A stretch of 64,000 nucleotides of DNA from positions 1,860,001-1,924,000 of the forward strand of contig NZ_CP071696.1 of the NCBI RefSeq assembly GCF_018024495.1, given 5' to 3'. Both the position numbers and the translations under genes were made by a program. How positions within the stretch are numbered: position 1 is the stretch's first letter; each line of letters begins with the position of its first letter. A model generated the notes under the pieces. The model made no database searches. It saw nothing but the letters and a program-made list of their open reading frames with translations, and had not been told where the DNA came from. Origin of the DNA: Agromyces archimandritae. Lineage in GTDB: Bacteria > Actinomycetota > Actinomycetes > Actinomycetales > Microbacteriaceae. Shown piece after piece: positions 9,993 to 17,501 of the stretch.

Positions 9993-10936
9993 GCGCGACC
10001 TCCAGCCGCGGAGGTCGGGTCGAGGGCGTCGCGCAGGCCGTCGGCGACGAGCGCCATCGAGACGGTCAGCAGGGTCAGCACGCCGGCGGGGAAGTAGAAC
10101 AGCCACGGCGAACTCGTGATCGAGCTCGCGCCGAGGCCGATGAGGGAGCCGAGCGAGACGTCGGGGGTCTTCACGCCGAAGCCGATGAACGACAGGCCCG
10201 TCTCGGTCATGACGGCGCTGACGACGCCGAGCGTGAACTGGATGACGAGGAGGGAGCCGATGTTCGGCAGCATGTGCCGCATGACGATCTTGAACCCGCC
10301 GACCCCGGTGTATCGGGCGGCGGCGATGTAGTCGCGTTCGCGGATCGACAGCGACAGCGTCCAGATCGTGCGGGCCGGGAAGAACCAGCCGATGATGATC
10401 AGCGCGAACGCGATCACCCGCCAGTCGCCGCCCGAGTCGTTCGAGATCATCGACAGCAGCAGGAAGGTCGGGATGACCATCAGGAAGTGGATGAGCAGCA
10501 GCATCGCCCGCTCGTACACCCCGCCGAAGAACGCGGCCGAGGCGCCGATGATCGCCGAGATCACGGTCGTGCCGATCGAGACGATGAGGGCGATCATGAG
10601 CGAGCGCTGCAGACCGTGCACGACCTGCGCGAAGGTGTCGTTGCCGACGTCGTTCGTGCCGAACCAGTGCTCGGCCGACGGCGGCTTCGAGATCGAGAGG
10701 AAGTCGAGATCCTGGTACGGGTACCGCGCGATGAGGTCGCCGAAGATCGCGAACAGGGCGATGATCACGAAGATGATCGCGCCGGCGACGGCGGGCCGGT
10801 TCCGCATGAAACGGCGCGTGTACAGCCGCCATTTCGACATGCGCTTGCGGGGGGACGGGCCGCCCTCGCCGAGCGGCTGGACCGCCGCGACGTCGGTGTC
10901 GCCGTGCTGCAGGGGATCGGTGGTCATATCGGACAT
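9989..10936 (-). CDS. Peptide ABC transporter permease, DppC type
   Basis: A 315-residue inner-membrane permease. A cytoplasmic N-terminus (~45 residues) leads to the first membrane helix (AVAGAIIFVIIALFAIFGDL), a periplasmic loop with HWFGTNDVGNDTFAQ, and the five-helix BPD_transp_1 core. The EAA loop that contacts the ATPase is visible as IAAARYTGVGGFKIVMRHMLPN. The C-terminus ends LVADGLRDALDP, typical of DppC/OppC. It starts 1 nt after the dppB stop and overlaps dppDF by 4 nt, so all three are one operon. Confidence 0.95.
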   Translation of the reverse strand: MSDMTTDPLQHGDTDVAAVQPLGEGGPSPRKRMSKWRLYTRRFMRNRPAVAGAIIFVIIALFAIFGDLIARYPYQDLDFLSISKPPSAEHWFGTNDVGNDTFAQVVHGLQRSLMIALIVSIGTTVISAIIGASAAFFGGVYERAMLLLIHFLMVIPTFLLLSMISNDSGGDWRVIAFALIIIGWFFPARTIWTLSLSIRERDYIAAARYTGVGGFKIVMRHMLPNIGSLLVIQFTLGVVSAVMTETGLSFIGFGVKTPDVSLGSLIGLGASSITSSPWLFYFPAGVLTLLTVSMALVADGLRDALDPTSAAGGRA

Positions 10937-10937
10937 G

Positions 10938-11921
10938 TCAGCTCACCCGCACTCGAGGATCGAGGATGACGACCGCGATGTCGGCGAGCAGGGCGCCGAT
11001 CGCGGTGAGCACCGCGCCGAAGGCCGCGACGGCCACGACGCCGTGGACGTCGTTCGTCGCGATGGTCGTGATGAAGTAGCGACCCATGCCGTTCCAGCCG
11101 AAGATCGATTCGGTCAGGATCGCGCCCGTGAAGATCGCCGGGATCGAGAAGGCGACCTGCGTGGCGACCGGGATGAGCGAGGTGCGCAGCGCGTGCTTGC
11201 GGATCGCCTGCTGCTTCGTCAGGCCCTTGGCGCGGGCCGTGCGCACGTAGTCGGCGTTGATGTTGTCGAGCAGGAGCGAGCGCTGCAGGAAGTGCGTCGC
11301 CGCGTAGCCGGTGAGGACGAGCGCGAGCGTGGGCAGGATCAGGTGTTGCAGGACGTCGATGAGGGCGGGGAAGAAGCCGGTGATCTCGGGGTTCGCCGAC
11401 CCGGTCACGTAGAAGATGCGGGTGCCGACTGCCTGGTTGATGTCGATCGCGATGATGACGATCGCGAGGGCGGCGACGATGATCGGGATGTTCATCGTGA
11501 TGATCGAGGTCGCCTGGCCGATGCGGTCGGCGAGCTTGTACTGCCGCGAGGCGGTGTAGACGCCGAGGCCGATGCCGAGCACCGTCATGATGATCGTCGC
11601 CCCGAGCATGAGCTCGGCGCTGACCCACATGCGGTAGGCGATCTGGTCGTTCACGGAGTCGCCGACGGCGCTGACGCCCCAGTCCCACCGCAGGAAGATG
11701 CCGGTCAGCCACGTCCACCAGCGTTCGGCGAGGGGCACGGCGTCGCTCAGGTTGTGCGGTTCGAGCATCGCGGAGATCTGGTCGTAGCTGAGCGGGGGGC
11801 GCCGGCCGACGTAGTTGCTCCGCGGATCGAGGAATCCCCAGGCCAGGAAATACGTGACGTTGGTCGCGACGAAGATCAGCAGCAGCCAGCTGACCGTGCG
11901 TCGCAACAGGTACTTGATCAC
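10938..11921 (-). CDS. Peptide ABC transporter permease, DppB type
   Basis: A 327-residue permease, the first gene of the transporter operon. It has an N-terminal helix (YLLRRTVSWLLLIFVATNVTYF), the large extracytoplasmic loop typical of DppB, and a core with the EAA loop ADYVRTARAKGLTKQQAIRKHALR. The C-terminus ends DIAVVILDPRVRVS. The start is GTG at 11921, preceded by a long G run. It pairs with the DppC-type permease to form the peptide channel. Confidence 0.95.
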   Translation of the reverse strand: MIKYLLRRTVSWLLLIFVATNVTYFLAWGFLDPRSNYVGRRPPLSYDQISAMLEPHNLSDAVPLAERWWTWLTGIFLRWDWGVSAVGDSVNDQIAYRMWVSAELMLGATIIMTVLGIGLGVYTASRQYKLADRIGQATSIITMNIPIIVAALAIVIIAIDINQAVGTRIFYVTGSANPEITGFFPALIDVLQHLILPTLALVLTGYAATHFLQRSLLLDNINADYVRTARAKGLTKQQAIRKHALRTSLIPVATQVAFSIPAIFTGAILTESIFGWNGMGRYFITTIATNDVHGVVAVAAFGAVLTAIGALLADIAVVILDPRVRVS

Positions 11922-12237
11922 AGCCCGGGTACCCCCCTTTAGGGATCGCAGTGATGAATGTGTCGGGTTCCTGCGTCACGGCAGGATGAATCGGAGTCTA
12001 ACCACACGTGGCGAGGATGTGCGATTCCTTCGCAAGATCGTGATCGAATCGCGTTTCCGACACGTTTCCGGCGCAATAATCTGCAGCACGGCGTGCGAGA
12101 GCGCGACTCATCGCCGCCAAAGCGAGTGGATCGGTGTCGCAATCACGCCACGATGTTCCGGGGTGGATGCGGTATGGTTCGCGCCCGCGCGTACGGCGCG
12201 TGGGGCATCCACTCGGGGATGCGGAACGCGCCGGGGC
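11922..12237. other. Gap upstream of the peptide transporter operon
   Basis: 316 bases with no convincing coding sequence. It must contain the dppB promoter on the minus strand; TAGACT (minus strand, 11996-12001) is a possible -10 but no matching -35 is seen. AT content is somewhat higher than in neighbouring genes. Confidence 0.4.
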
Positions 12238-12654
12238 TCAGCCCCAGGCTTCGGCCGGCGCGGTCACGACCGGCACCGGCGTCGTCGACCAGTGCGTGCC
12301 GTTGCCGTAGTGGCTCGACGCCCACGGCGAGGCCCAGATCGCCGCCGCCGTGGCATCCGCGTCGTCGCCGTGTTCGAGGCCTGCGACGATGTCGGTATAG
12401 AAGGAACGCGCCTTCAGGTTGTCGGCGGCGTACCGGGCGGCATCCACCAGGGTGCCGTAGCTGCCCAGGCCCGAACCGCCGCCCGAACCGTAGCCGTTGT
12501 TCAACGGGTTGTTGCGGTTCCACCAGTTGTCGGGGCCGTTCTCCTGCCGCATCCACCGGGTGATCACCGCGACGTTCTCCTCGGTGACCGGCCAGCCGCC
12601 GTCGACGAGCACGAGCTTGGCCCAATCGTGGTTCGTGCCGCCTGCGCCCCCCAT
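12238..12654 (-). CDS. Probable remnant of a secreted cell-wall protein (C-terminal domain only)
   Basis: A 138-residue domain. Conserved-looking blocks are NHDWAKLVLVDGGWPVT, ITRWMRQENGPDNWWNRNNP, LNNGYGSGGGSG and AIWASPWASSHYGNGTHWS. From memory this type of domain occurs in exported actinobacterial proteins after a signal peptide; here no signal peptide or upstream domain is found, and the frame is preceded within 40 bp by a palindromic repeat. The glutamate in RQENG with the NNPLNNG motif recalls lysozyme-like muramidases, but that is inference. MGGAGG at 12654 is the only reasonable start. It may be a truncated, non-exported remnant. Confidence 0.55.
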   Translation of the reverse strand: MGGAGGTNHDWAKLVLVDGGWPVTEENVAVITRWMRQENGPDNWWNRNNPLNNGYGSGGGSGLGSYGTLVDAARYAADNLKARSFYTDIVAGLEHGDDADATAAAIWASPWASSHYGNGTHWSTTPVPVVTAPAEAWG

Positions 12655-12690
12655 GCTGTGCGCCCCCCATGCTGTGCGCCTCCATACCCC

Positions 12691-12778
12691 CTGCGCAATG
12701 CAGGAGTGCGCGCGTGTCGCGGCCCCGTCTCCCGCATGGGCGCCGCGACACGCCGTGCGCGATCCTGCATTGCGCAGA
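12691..12778. repeat. 88-bp palindromic repeat, copy 1 (CTGCGCAATGCAGGA family)
   Basis: Outer arms CTGCGCAATGCAGGA (12691-12705) and TCCTGCATTGCGCAG (12763-12777) are exact inverted repeats. Inside them GTGTCGCGG and CCGCGACAC extend the stem. A second copy with the same arms lies at 14541-14636, and the two flank the methyltransferase gene. Confidence 0.85.
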
Positions 12779-12843
12779 GATTCCGGCGCCGAGGGTGGGG
12801 CGGAGCCTCGAGCGCCGTGACGACCCCGCGGGCAGCGTGCGAT

Positions 12844-12849
12844 TACGGT
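12844..12849 (+). promoter_or_regulatory. -10 box of the 12856 methyltransferase gene
   Basis: TACGGT ends 6 nt before the GTG start, consistent with a leaderless transcript. No clear -35. Confidence 0.4.
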
Positions 12850-12855
12850 CGGAGG

Positions 12856-14376
12856 GTGGACTTCGATCGACTGCGGCGGTGGCCCGACCCCGAGGGTGAG
12901 GGGCTGCGGGCCTGGGATGCCGCCGACGCGCTCATCCTGGACGAGGCCGCGCCGTGGCTCGCGGAGGCTGCGCCGGACGAGGTCGTGACCCTCGACGATG
13001 CATACGGCGCGCTCACGATCGGCGCCGTCGAGGCGGTGGCGGCGGATGCCGCGGGTGCGGTGGATGCCGCGGATGCGGCGGCGATGGGTGCGGCGGGGGC
13101 GGATGCTGCGCGTGCTGCGGGCGCAGCGGCGGCGGATGCCGCGGGTGCGGCGGGGGCGGATGCCGCGGGTGCGGCGGCGATGGGCGCGGCGGGTGCTGCG
13201 GCGCGCCACGGCATCCACTCGGGGCAGGGGGTTCGCGCGCATACCGACGCGATCACGGGGGAGCGGGCCATCGCGGCGAACGCCGAACGGGTCGGTGCTC
13301 GCGGCATCCGCACCCTGCCGCTCGGCCCCGAGCTGCTCGCCGGCGCGCGCCTCGTGCTGCTCCGGCTGCCGCGTTCCCTCGACCGCCTCGACGAGCTCGC
13401 CGCCCTCATCGCCCGCCATGCCGACCCCGGCGTCGCGGTCGTCGCCGGCGGTCGCCTCAAGCACATGACGACGGCGATGAACGAGGTGCTCGGCCGGCAC
13501 TTCCGGCGCCTGGACGTCAGCCTCGCCCGGCAGAAATCGCGCGTGCTCATCGCGCGCGAGCCCGTGCCGGGCGCCGTGGCCTGGCCGAAGCGGAGCCGCG
13601 ACGACGCCCTCGGCCTCGAGATCGTCGCCCACGGCGGCGTGTTCGCGGGCGCGTCCGTCGACATCGGCACGCGGTTCCTGCTCGAGCAGCTCGATGCCGC
13701 AGTGGATGCCGGGGCGCTCTCGCCCGGCCCGGCGCCGGATGCCGGGGCGCTTTCGCCCGGCCCGGCACCCGCTGCCGCAGGAGACACCGGGGGGCCGCCA
13801 CCGATTCGGAGATCGCCACGGATTCGGATGAATGGGGCTGAATCCATCCGAATCGGTGGCGATCTCCGAAATGGTGGCGATCTCGGGAATGGTGGCGACG
13901 AGGCAGGGCGCGCGGACGGCCGCCGGGACGCGATGGATGCCGGGGCACGGCCCTGCCCCGCCGTCGACCTCGCCTGCGGCACCGGAATCGTCGCCGCATG
14001 GCTCGCCCGCCGCGGGTTCGACGTCGTCGCCGGCGATCGCTCGGCCGCCGCCGCCGCATCCGCCCGCGAGACCGCCGCCGCGAACGGAGTCGAGGTGCAG
14101 GTGCACCGCGCCGACGGGCTCGAGTTCCTGTCCGACGGCGCGGCCGGGCTCGTCGTGCTGAACCCGCCCTTCCACTCCGGCGCCGCCCTCAGCGAGGGGA
14201 TCGCCGAGCACCTCTTCGCCGAAGCCGCCCGTGCCCTCGCGCCCGGCGCCGAGCTCTGGTGCGTCTGGAACTCGCACCTCCGCTACCGCGGCCGGCTCGA
14301 ACGCATCGTGGGCCCCACCCGCCAGATCGCGCGCAACGCGAAGTTCACCGTCACCGCCTCGACGCGCGCTCGCTGA
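12856..14376 (+). CDS. RsmC/RlmG-like class I methyltransferase with two low-complexity insertions
   Basis: A 506-residue protein related to the rRNA guanine-N2 methyltransferases RsmC/RlmG, which consist of a degenerate N-terminal and a catalytic C-terminal Rossmann domain. The C-terminal half has the SAM motif VDLACGTGIVAAWLA and the catalytic NPPFHSGA (NPPF/Y motif). Two stretches interrupt the normal sequence: an Ala/Asp/Gly run at residues ~60-117 made of GCGGATGCC-type repeats, and residues ~283-365, which contain two SPGPAPDAGAL repeats and a coding copy of an 80-bp palindromic element. Both keep the frame. Usual family length is ~330-380 residues. The start is GTG at 12856; the RNA target is inferred from family. 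Confidence 0.8.
   Translation: MDFDRLRRWPDPEGEGLRAWDAADALILDEAAPWLAEAAPDEVVTLDDAYGALTIGAVEAVAADAAGAVDAADAAAMGAAGADAARAAGAAAADAAGAAGADAAGAAAMGAAGAAARHGIHSGQGVRAHTDAITGERAIAANAERVGARGIRTLPLGPELLAGARLVLLRLPRSLDRLDELAALIARHADPGVAVVAGGRLKHMTTAMNEVLGRHFRRLDVSLARQKSRVLIAREPVPGAVAWPKRSRDDALGLEIVAHGGVFAGASVDIGTRFLLEQLDAAVDAGALSPGPAPDAGALSPGPAPAAAGDTGGPPPIRRSPRIRMNGAESIRIGGDLRNGGDLGNGGDEAGRADGRRDAMDAGARPCPAVDLACGTGIVAAWLARRGFDVVAGDRSAAAAASARETAAANGVEVQVHRADGLEFLSDGAAGLVVLNPPFHSGAALSEGIAEHLFAEAARALAPGAELWCVWNSHLRYRGRLERIVGPTRQIARNAKFTVTASTRAR
13798..13880. repeat. 80-bp nested palindrome (GATTCGGAGATCGCCAC family), copy A, inside the 12856 gene
   Basis: The left arm CCGATTCGGAGATCGCCAC pairs with GTGGCGATCTCCGAA; an inner stem GATTCGGATG/CATCCGAATC lies between. 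It is read in frame as [14 protein letters not shown] and following residues. A further partial right arm (GGTGGCGATCTCGGGAATGG) extends to ~13897. Confidence 0.88.
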
Positions 14377-14540
14377 GGGGGCCCGGGGCTCGCCGCGCCC
14401 CGGGCATCCGCGCCGTGCCCCGGCATCGCCCCGGGCATCGCCCCCGGCATCCTCACTGTGCCTCGGCATCCGCACTGTCGCCCGGGCATCCGCGCCGTGC
14501 CCCGGCATCCGCACCGCGCCCCGGCATCCACCCCCGCCTG

Positions 14541-14636
14541 CTCTCTGCGCAATGCAGGAAGCCGCACGGCGTGTCGCCTCCCGGTATGCGGCAGAACCGC
14601 TCGCGACACGTGTGCGCTCCTGCATTGCGCAGAGAG
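14541..14636. repeat. 96-bp palindromic repeat, copy 2 (CTGCGCAATGCAGGA family)
   Basis: TCTCTGCGCAATGCAGGA (14542-14559) and its exact reverse complement (14618-14635) bound a ~58-base interior that again contains GTGTCGC and GCGACAC. It sits in the 389-base gap 14377-14765, whose first part (14390-14540) is a degenerate tandem series of GCATCCGCACCGTGCCCCG-like units. No gene is visible in the gap. Confidence 0.85.
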
Positions 14637-14765
14637 ACGGGAGGGAGCAGATGGGGAGGGAGCAGGCGAGGCGCGGCGGGGAGGCGCAGCGCGGGGAGGC
14701 TGGGAAAAGGGGGAAGAGGGGCGGCAAAGGCTCCCCGGCGCGGGGAATCGTGTCAATCTGGAAGG

Positions 14766-15056
14766 GTGACCGACACGCTCGAAGCCGTGGAGACGGAGGC
14801 CGAGGCATCCGCCCGCCGCGCCGTGCCGTGGAACGTCGTCGTCTGGGACGATCCGGTCAACCTCATGACCTACGTCTCCTATGTCTTCCGCAGCTACTTC
14901 GGATTCGGCGCCGACGAAGCCGAACGCCTCATGCTGTGCGTGCATCACGAGGGCCGCGCCGTCGTCGCCACCGGCGCCCGCGAGGCCATGGAACGCCACG
15001 TCGAGGCCATGCACGGCTACGGCCTGCAGGCCACCCTGCAGCGGAGCGGATCATGA
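14766..15056 (+). CDS. clpS: ATP-dependent Clp protease adaptor ClpS
   Basis: A 96-residue ClpS. The core PWNVVVWDDPVNLMTYVSYV holds the conserved DDP-N motif of the N-degron pocket, and LCVHHEGRAVVATG carries the second conserved block with the paired histidines. ClpS delivers substrates with destabilising N-terminal residues to ClpAP or ClpCP. The GTG at 14766 is chosen because GGAAGG lies just upstream. The gene overlaps the next one by 4 nt. Confidence 0.95.
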   Translation: MTDTLEAVETEAEASARRAVPWNVVVWDDPVNLMTYVSYVFRSYFGFGADEAERLMLCVHHEGRAVVATGAREAMERHVEAMHGYGLQATLQRSGS

Positions 15057-15550
15057 TCGTCGCCACGCGCCCCGGAGGCGAGGGCGTCAAGCTCGTCCTC
15101 GAATCCGAAGAGGCGCTGCTGCTGTCGGAACTCGCCGACCAGGTCGACTCGGTGCTGCTGCTCGGCGCCGAAGACGACCCCGCCCTCGGCCGGCTGCTGC
15201 CGAACGCCTACCCGGACGACCGCGAGGCCGCCGCCGAGTTCGCCCGGTACACGCGCGACGGGCTCCTCGACGGCAAACGCCAGGCGGCGCAGGCGGTGCG
15301 GGATGCGACCTCGCTCGACGAGGAGGCCGACGGCGTCGAGATCGTGCTCGACGAATCGCAGGCATGGGGTTGGCTGACCTTCCTCACCGACCTGCGCCTC
15401 ATCCTCGCCGAACGCGTCGGACTCGACGAAGACACGGTCGTGGCCATCGACGGCGACACTCGCCGCGACGACTATCTGCGCGCCGCCTACGAGTGGGCCG
15501 GGTTCGTGCAGGGCTCGATGCTCGAGGTGCTCGACCCGACCGACGGGTAG
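15053..15550 (+). CDS. DUF2017 family protein
   Basis: A 165-residue acidic, mostly helical protein of the actinobacterial DUF2017 family, which is regularly found immediately after clpS. Visible features are LESEEALLLSELADQV near the start, PNAYPDDREAAAEFARYTR and a C-terminal AYEWAGFVQGSMLEVL. The function is unknown; ATGA overlap with clpS indicates translational coupling, suggesting a role in N-degron proteolysis. Confidence 0.9.
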   Translation: MIVATRPGGEGVKLVLESEEALLLSELADQVDSVLLLGAEDDPALGRLLPNAYPDDREAAAEFARYTRDGLLDGKRQAAQAVRDATSLDEEADGVEIVLDESQAWGWLTFLTDLRLILAERVGLDEDTVVAIDGDTRRDDYLRAAYEWAGFVQGSMLEVLDPTDG

Positions 15551-15588
15551 GCGCGGGCGGCGAGTGGATGCCGTGGGGCCGCGGCAGC

Positions 15589-15845
15589 CGGTCTCGATAC
15601 GCTCGCTGGCGCTCGCTACTCGACCGACGATCGCGTCGCTTGCGCTCGCTACTCGACCGACGACCGCCGGTCGAGTAGGCCGCTCGCGGCCGTATCGAGA
15701 CCCGCCGACGACCGCACTGCCGGGTCTCGATACGCTCGCTGGCGCTCGCTACTCGACCGACGGCACCGCCGGGTCTCGATACGCCGCTACTCGACCGACG
15801 ACCGCCGGTCGAGTAGGCCGCTCGCGGCCGTATCGAGACCCAGGC
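15589..15845. repeat. TCGAGTAG/CGTATCGAGACC repeat cluster
   Basis: Several direct and inverted copies of two linked motifs: GGTCTCGATACGCTCG or its complement CGTATCGAGACC, and GCTCGCTACTCGACC or its complement GGTCGAGTAG. Pairs face each other, so long hairpins can form. It fills the gap between convergent genes (DUF2017 and the membrane protein at 15870) and may also act as terminator. No gene is seen. Confidence 0.85.
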
Positions 15846-15869
15846 CGCCGTGCGGCAGCGCCCGCGGCC

Positions 15870-16274
15870 TCAGGCCGGCGTGCCCGTGCGCCTGAGGGCG
15901 TGCGCCTTGATCGAGGCGAACTCCTCGGGTGTGATCGTTCCGGCATCCAGCAGCGATTTGGCCTTGGCGATCTCGTCCGACGGGCTCGATCCGGCGACGT
16001 CGCGAATGTAGTCGTCGGTCGCCTTCTGCGCCTGACCGGCCTCTTTCGCGCTGCGCTCGGCCATGCCGGATCCGCGCGCGATGAGGTAGACGAGCACCGT
16101 GAGGAAGGGCACGAAGATCAGGAAGATGATCCACACGGCCTTCCACCACCCGTTCAATTTCTGATCGCGGAACAGGTCGATGATGACCGCGAACAGGGCG
16201 AACAGGTAGGCGATGAAGACGAACGCCCACAGGAACCACCAGATGACGTCCCAGAAACTCTGCCAGAAGCTCAT
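15870..16274 (-). CDS. Small membrane protein with PLDc_N and SHOCT domains
   Basis: A 134-residue protein. Two N-terminal membrane helices (WDVIWWFLWAFVFIAYLFALFAVI and WWKAVWIIFLIFVPFLTVLVYLIA) with the connecting DLFRDQKLNGWWKA match the PLDc_N (phospholipase D nuclease N-terminal-like) module. The cytoplasmic C-terminus ends in a SHOCT motif: EIAKAKSLLDAGTITPEEF followed by ASIKAHAL. SHOCT domains are thought to mediate oligomerisation. A GGGGGGAGAG run precedes the ATG. The role is unknown; such proteins are widespread in Microbacteriaceae. Confidence 0.88.
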   Translation of the reverse strand: MSFWQSFWDVIWWFLWAFVFIAYLFALFAVIIDLFRDQKLNGWWKAVWIIFLIFVPFLTVLVYLIARGSGMAERSAKEAGQAQKATDDYIRDVAGSSPSDEIAKAKSLLDAGTITPEEFASIKAHALRRTGTPA

Positions 16275-16381
16275 GGTGCTCTCCCCCCGTGCGGAGCCGG
16301 GCTCCGCGTGCGCTCCCCCGAGCGCTCACTCGCGAATCTAGTGCAACGCCCGGCCCGGGTCCAGGGGGTGCGGCGGGGCGC

Positions 16382-17437
16382 TCAGCCCGAGAACGGCTGC
16401 GTCGAGACCGGCGGGGGTGCGGATGCCGGTGCGGATGCCGGCGCGGCCGCCGCGGGCGGGCCGGCCGGCCGGTGCGGCGCGCGGTGCTCGCGCGCGTACT
16501 CGGTTTCGTACCCGTGCGCGCCCCGGAGGTCGGCGTGGGCGGCGACGGCGCGGGCGGTGAAGCGCGCCTCGGGGTCGTCGATGCGCCATTCGGGGGCGTC
16601 GATCGTGCCCGGGCCGAAGAAGTCCACGTTGTAGTCGTGGGCGTGGATGCCGGGTGCCCATGCGTCCTGCACGGCGGTCTCGACCGCGAAGCGGCCCGCC
16701 TCGGCGCCGGCGATGAGGAATCGGCGCGTCGGCGCATCCAGCTGCGGGAACGGCGAGTCGGCATCGACCAGCCCGAGGTCGGCGAACGCCAGCGCGTACT
16801 CGACGTCGTGCTCGGCCGGCGGGTAGGCGAGCGACCAGCAGCGCGCCTGCTCCCAGAAGGTGAGCTCGGCATCCACCTCCTCGGGCAGGGCGATGCCTGC
16901 CGCCGGGGCGAAGCTCTCGCGCAGCTGCGAGAGCACGAGCTGCTCCTGCAGTGCGTGCACGGCCGGCAGGTCGGCGGGGCCGTCGCACGCGTATCGGCCG
17001 ACGATCGAGACGATGCCGGTGGATGCCGGGATGACGATCGCATCGGCCGGGGCGCCGGCCGGCAGCGGCCCGGTGCGGCCGGGCGGCAGGATGACGGCGC
17101 TCACGGCATCCGCACCCGAACTCCTGGTGCCGAGGTAGGCGATGTCGTTCGTCCAGGCGTCGACGAATTGCAGTACGAAATAGCGGTCGCCGGCGGCGGG
17201 CACGTCGAGCAGCAGCGGGCCGACGGAGAGGTCGAGCTGCGCCATCGAGCGCGGGGTGTCGTCGGCGGGGCCGGCGAGCCCGCGCGCGTGCGAGAAGGCG
17301 TTGAAGCGGGCCGGCGGCATGGCGTCGAGCCCCGTGGTCACGAAGCGCTCGACCTGCCCGAGGTTGCGCACGAGCGGGAAATAGTAGCGGTAGGCGTTCG
17401 TCGCGAGCGCCTCTCCACTCGAGATGCCCTGGGCCAT
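16382..17437 (-). CDS. DUF1254 protein, apparently C-terminally truncated
   Basis: A 351-residue protein. Residues ~1-230 match the DUF1254 module (ATNAYRYYFPLVRNLGQVER, RFNAFSHARGLAG, DTPRSMAQLDLSVGPLLLDV, RYFVLQFVDAWTNDIAYLGT). Full-length relatives continue into a DUF1214 domain of ~110 residues. Here only its beginning is present (FTARAVAAHADLRGAHGYET) and the chain ends in a Pro/Ala-rich tail ([20 protein letters not shown]). No frame on this strand restores the missing domain downstream, so this looks like a real truncation or replacement. The function of the family is not established. Confidence 0.75.
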   Translation of the reverse strand: MAQGISSGEALATNAYRYYFPLVRNLGQVERFVTTGLDAMPPARFNAFSHARGLAGPADDTPRSMAQLDLSVGPLLLDVPAAGDRYFVLQFVDAWTNDIAYLGTRSSGADAVSAVILPPGRTGPLPAGAPADAIVIPASTGIVSIVGRYACDGPADLPAVHALQEQLVLSQLRESFAPAAGIALPEEVDAELTFWEQARCWSLAYPPAEHDVEYALAFADLGLVDADSPFPQLDAPTRRFLIAGAEAGRFAVETAVQDAWAPGIHAHDYNVDFFGPGTIDAPEWRIDDPEARFTARAVAAHADLRGAHGYETEYAREHRAPHRPAGPPAAAAPASAPASAPPPVSTQPFSG

Positions 17438-17501
17438 CGTCCCCCCTCGGTCGGCGCCCCCACGCCGTCGTTCTCAGGTAACCGGGTGGGGCGGTGGCGC
17501 G

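Noticed and set aside
16275..16381. Riboswitch or small gene upstream of the PLDc_N protein
   Set aside because: Only the ribosome binding site (GGGGGGAGAG) is evident; no structure beyond GC-rich sequence.
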